Of a DNA stretch of 7,384 bases, positions 7,055 through 7,384 are shown in pieces; within the stretch, counting starts at the first letter, position 1; each line of letters begins with the position of its first letter. The notes under the pieces were generated by a model. It searched no databases, had not been told where the DNA came from, and worked only from the letters and a program-made list of their open reading frames with translations. Origin of the DNA: DATGLW01 sp035293965 (GTDB lineage Bacteria; Actinomycetota; Acidimicrobiia; Acidimicrobiales; RAAP-2). The stretch spans positions 1 through 7,384 of the forward strand of contig DATGLW010000007.1 of the NCBI GenBank assembly GCA_035293965.1, given 5' to 3'. The position numbers and the translations under genes were made by a program.

Positions 7055-7269
7055 CAGCAGCTGGTGCGCTGATCGGCCACCGGCCGCACCGCCTGCCAGG
7101 TGGCGTGGATGACCTGGCCTGAGTCATGTTCAGAACAGCGAAGAAAACGGTAGGGCTTCCTTGTGAACCACCGCGTGAAGAACGAAGCCTTGTCGGCGGC
7201 TGTTACCTCTCGCCAGAGTCGTCCCCAGATCGAGGAGTTGCCTGCTCCGGTCCGACACACGAATGGCAC

Positions 7270-7384
7270 TTACTTCTCCCGAACCCCCTTGAGCATCTGA
7301 CGTTTGGCTTCCTGCCTCGGTTTCATCAGACGATCGTACGGTTTGGGCCTGCGTTTCTTGCGACGTGGCTCGTAACGGTCGGGG
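7270..7384 (-). CDS. C-terminal tail of an IS4-type transposase (cut by window edge)
   Basis: Read from the right edge, the minus strand encodes 37 residues before a TAA at 7272-7270. The sequence begins PDRYEPRRKKRRPKPYDRLM and continues with KPRQEAKRQ. This very basic pattern of the form D-R-x-x-P-R-x-K-K-R-R-x-K-x-Y-x-x-L-M-x-x-P-R is the usual C-terminus of DDE transposases of the IS4 superfamily. The catalytic residues lie outside the window, so activity cannot be judged. The end of the element should lie shortly downstream of the stop (below 7270), but I could not identify a terminal inverted repeat or target duplication. It marks the right flank as mobile DNA and lies just upstream of the broken ParA gene. 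Confidence 0.6.
   Translation of the reverse strand, partial: PDRYEPRRKKRRPKPYDRLMKPRQEAKRQMLKGVREK

Noticed and set aside
7051..7269. 72-codon minus-strand frame starting GTG directly after the transposase stop
   Set aside because: No ribosome binding site and no recognisable family; it probably lies in the terminal part of the IS element. The stretch ADKASFFTRWFTRKPYRFL looks somewhat protein-like but is not enough.

Overview
This is a GC-rich bacterial window that looks like an accessory, probably defence-associated, segment rather than core genome. It holds no rRNA, tRNA, CRISPR array or housekeeping operon. The gene types (a stand-alone M41-like peptidase, a DUF3800 protein, a giant STAND-type ATPase with an N-terminal nuclease, a broken ParA and a transposase tail) recur in islands of large-genome bacteria. 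The style of the transposase tail and the free-standing M41-like protein made me think of planctomycetes, but that is a weak inference and not a taxonomic call.

Layout, left to right. Bases 1-236 contain nothing I can name. Bases 237-905 (minus) encode a 222-residue zinc metallopeptidase-like protein with an M41-type HEAGH motif and no AAA module. A 125-base divergent gap with a good ribosome binding site leads to bases 1031-2158 (plus), a 375-residue DUF3800 protein. Converging on it is the main gene, read on the minus strand from 6580 down to 2429. It encodes a 1383-residue protein with an N-terminal PD-(D/E)XK (Mrr/Cap4-like) nuclease, a central nSTAND3-like P-loop NTPase and a long alpha-helical C-terminal half ending in HEAT-like repeats. 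A small 89-codon frame starts inside its last codons and may be a translationally coupled partner. Upstream, bases 6613-6965 (minus) carry a ParA-like sequence readable only by changing frame several times, so it is a remnant. At the right edge is the C-terminal tail of an IS4-type transposase, also on the minus strand.

Functional reading (inference). The STAND protein has the architecture of an Avs-type antiphage sensor: a helical C-terminal half that would recognise a trigger, an NTPase switch that would oligomerise, and a nuclease that would cleave DNA. It differs from the best-known Avs proteins in having HEAT-like rather than clear TPR repeats, and in its possible small overlapping partner. 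The divergent peptidase/DUF3800 pair next to it may be a separate small module in the same island. The ParA wreck and transposase tail show that the right flank has been rearranged.
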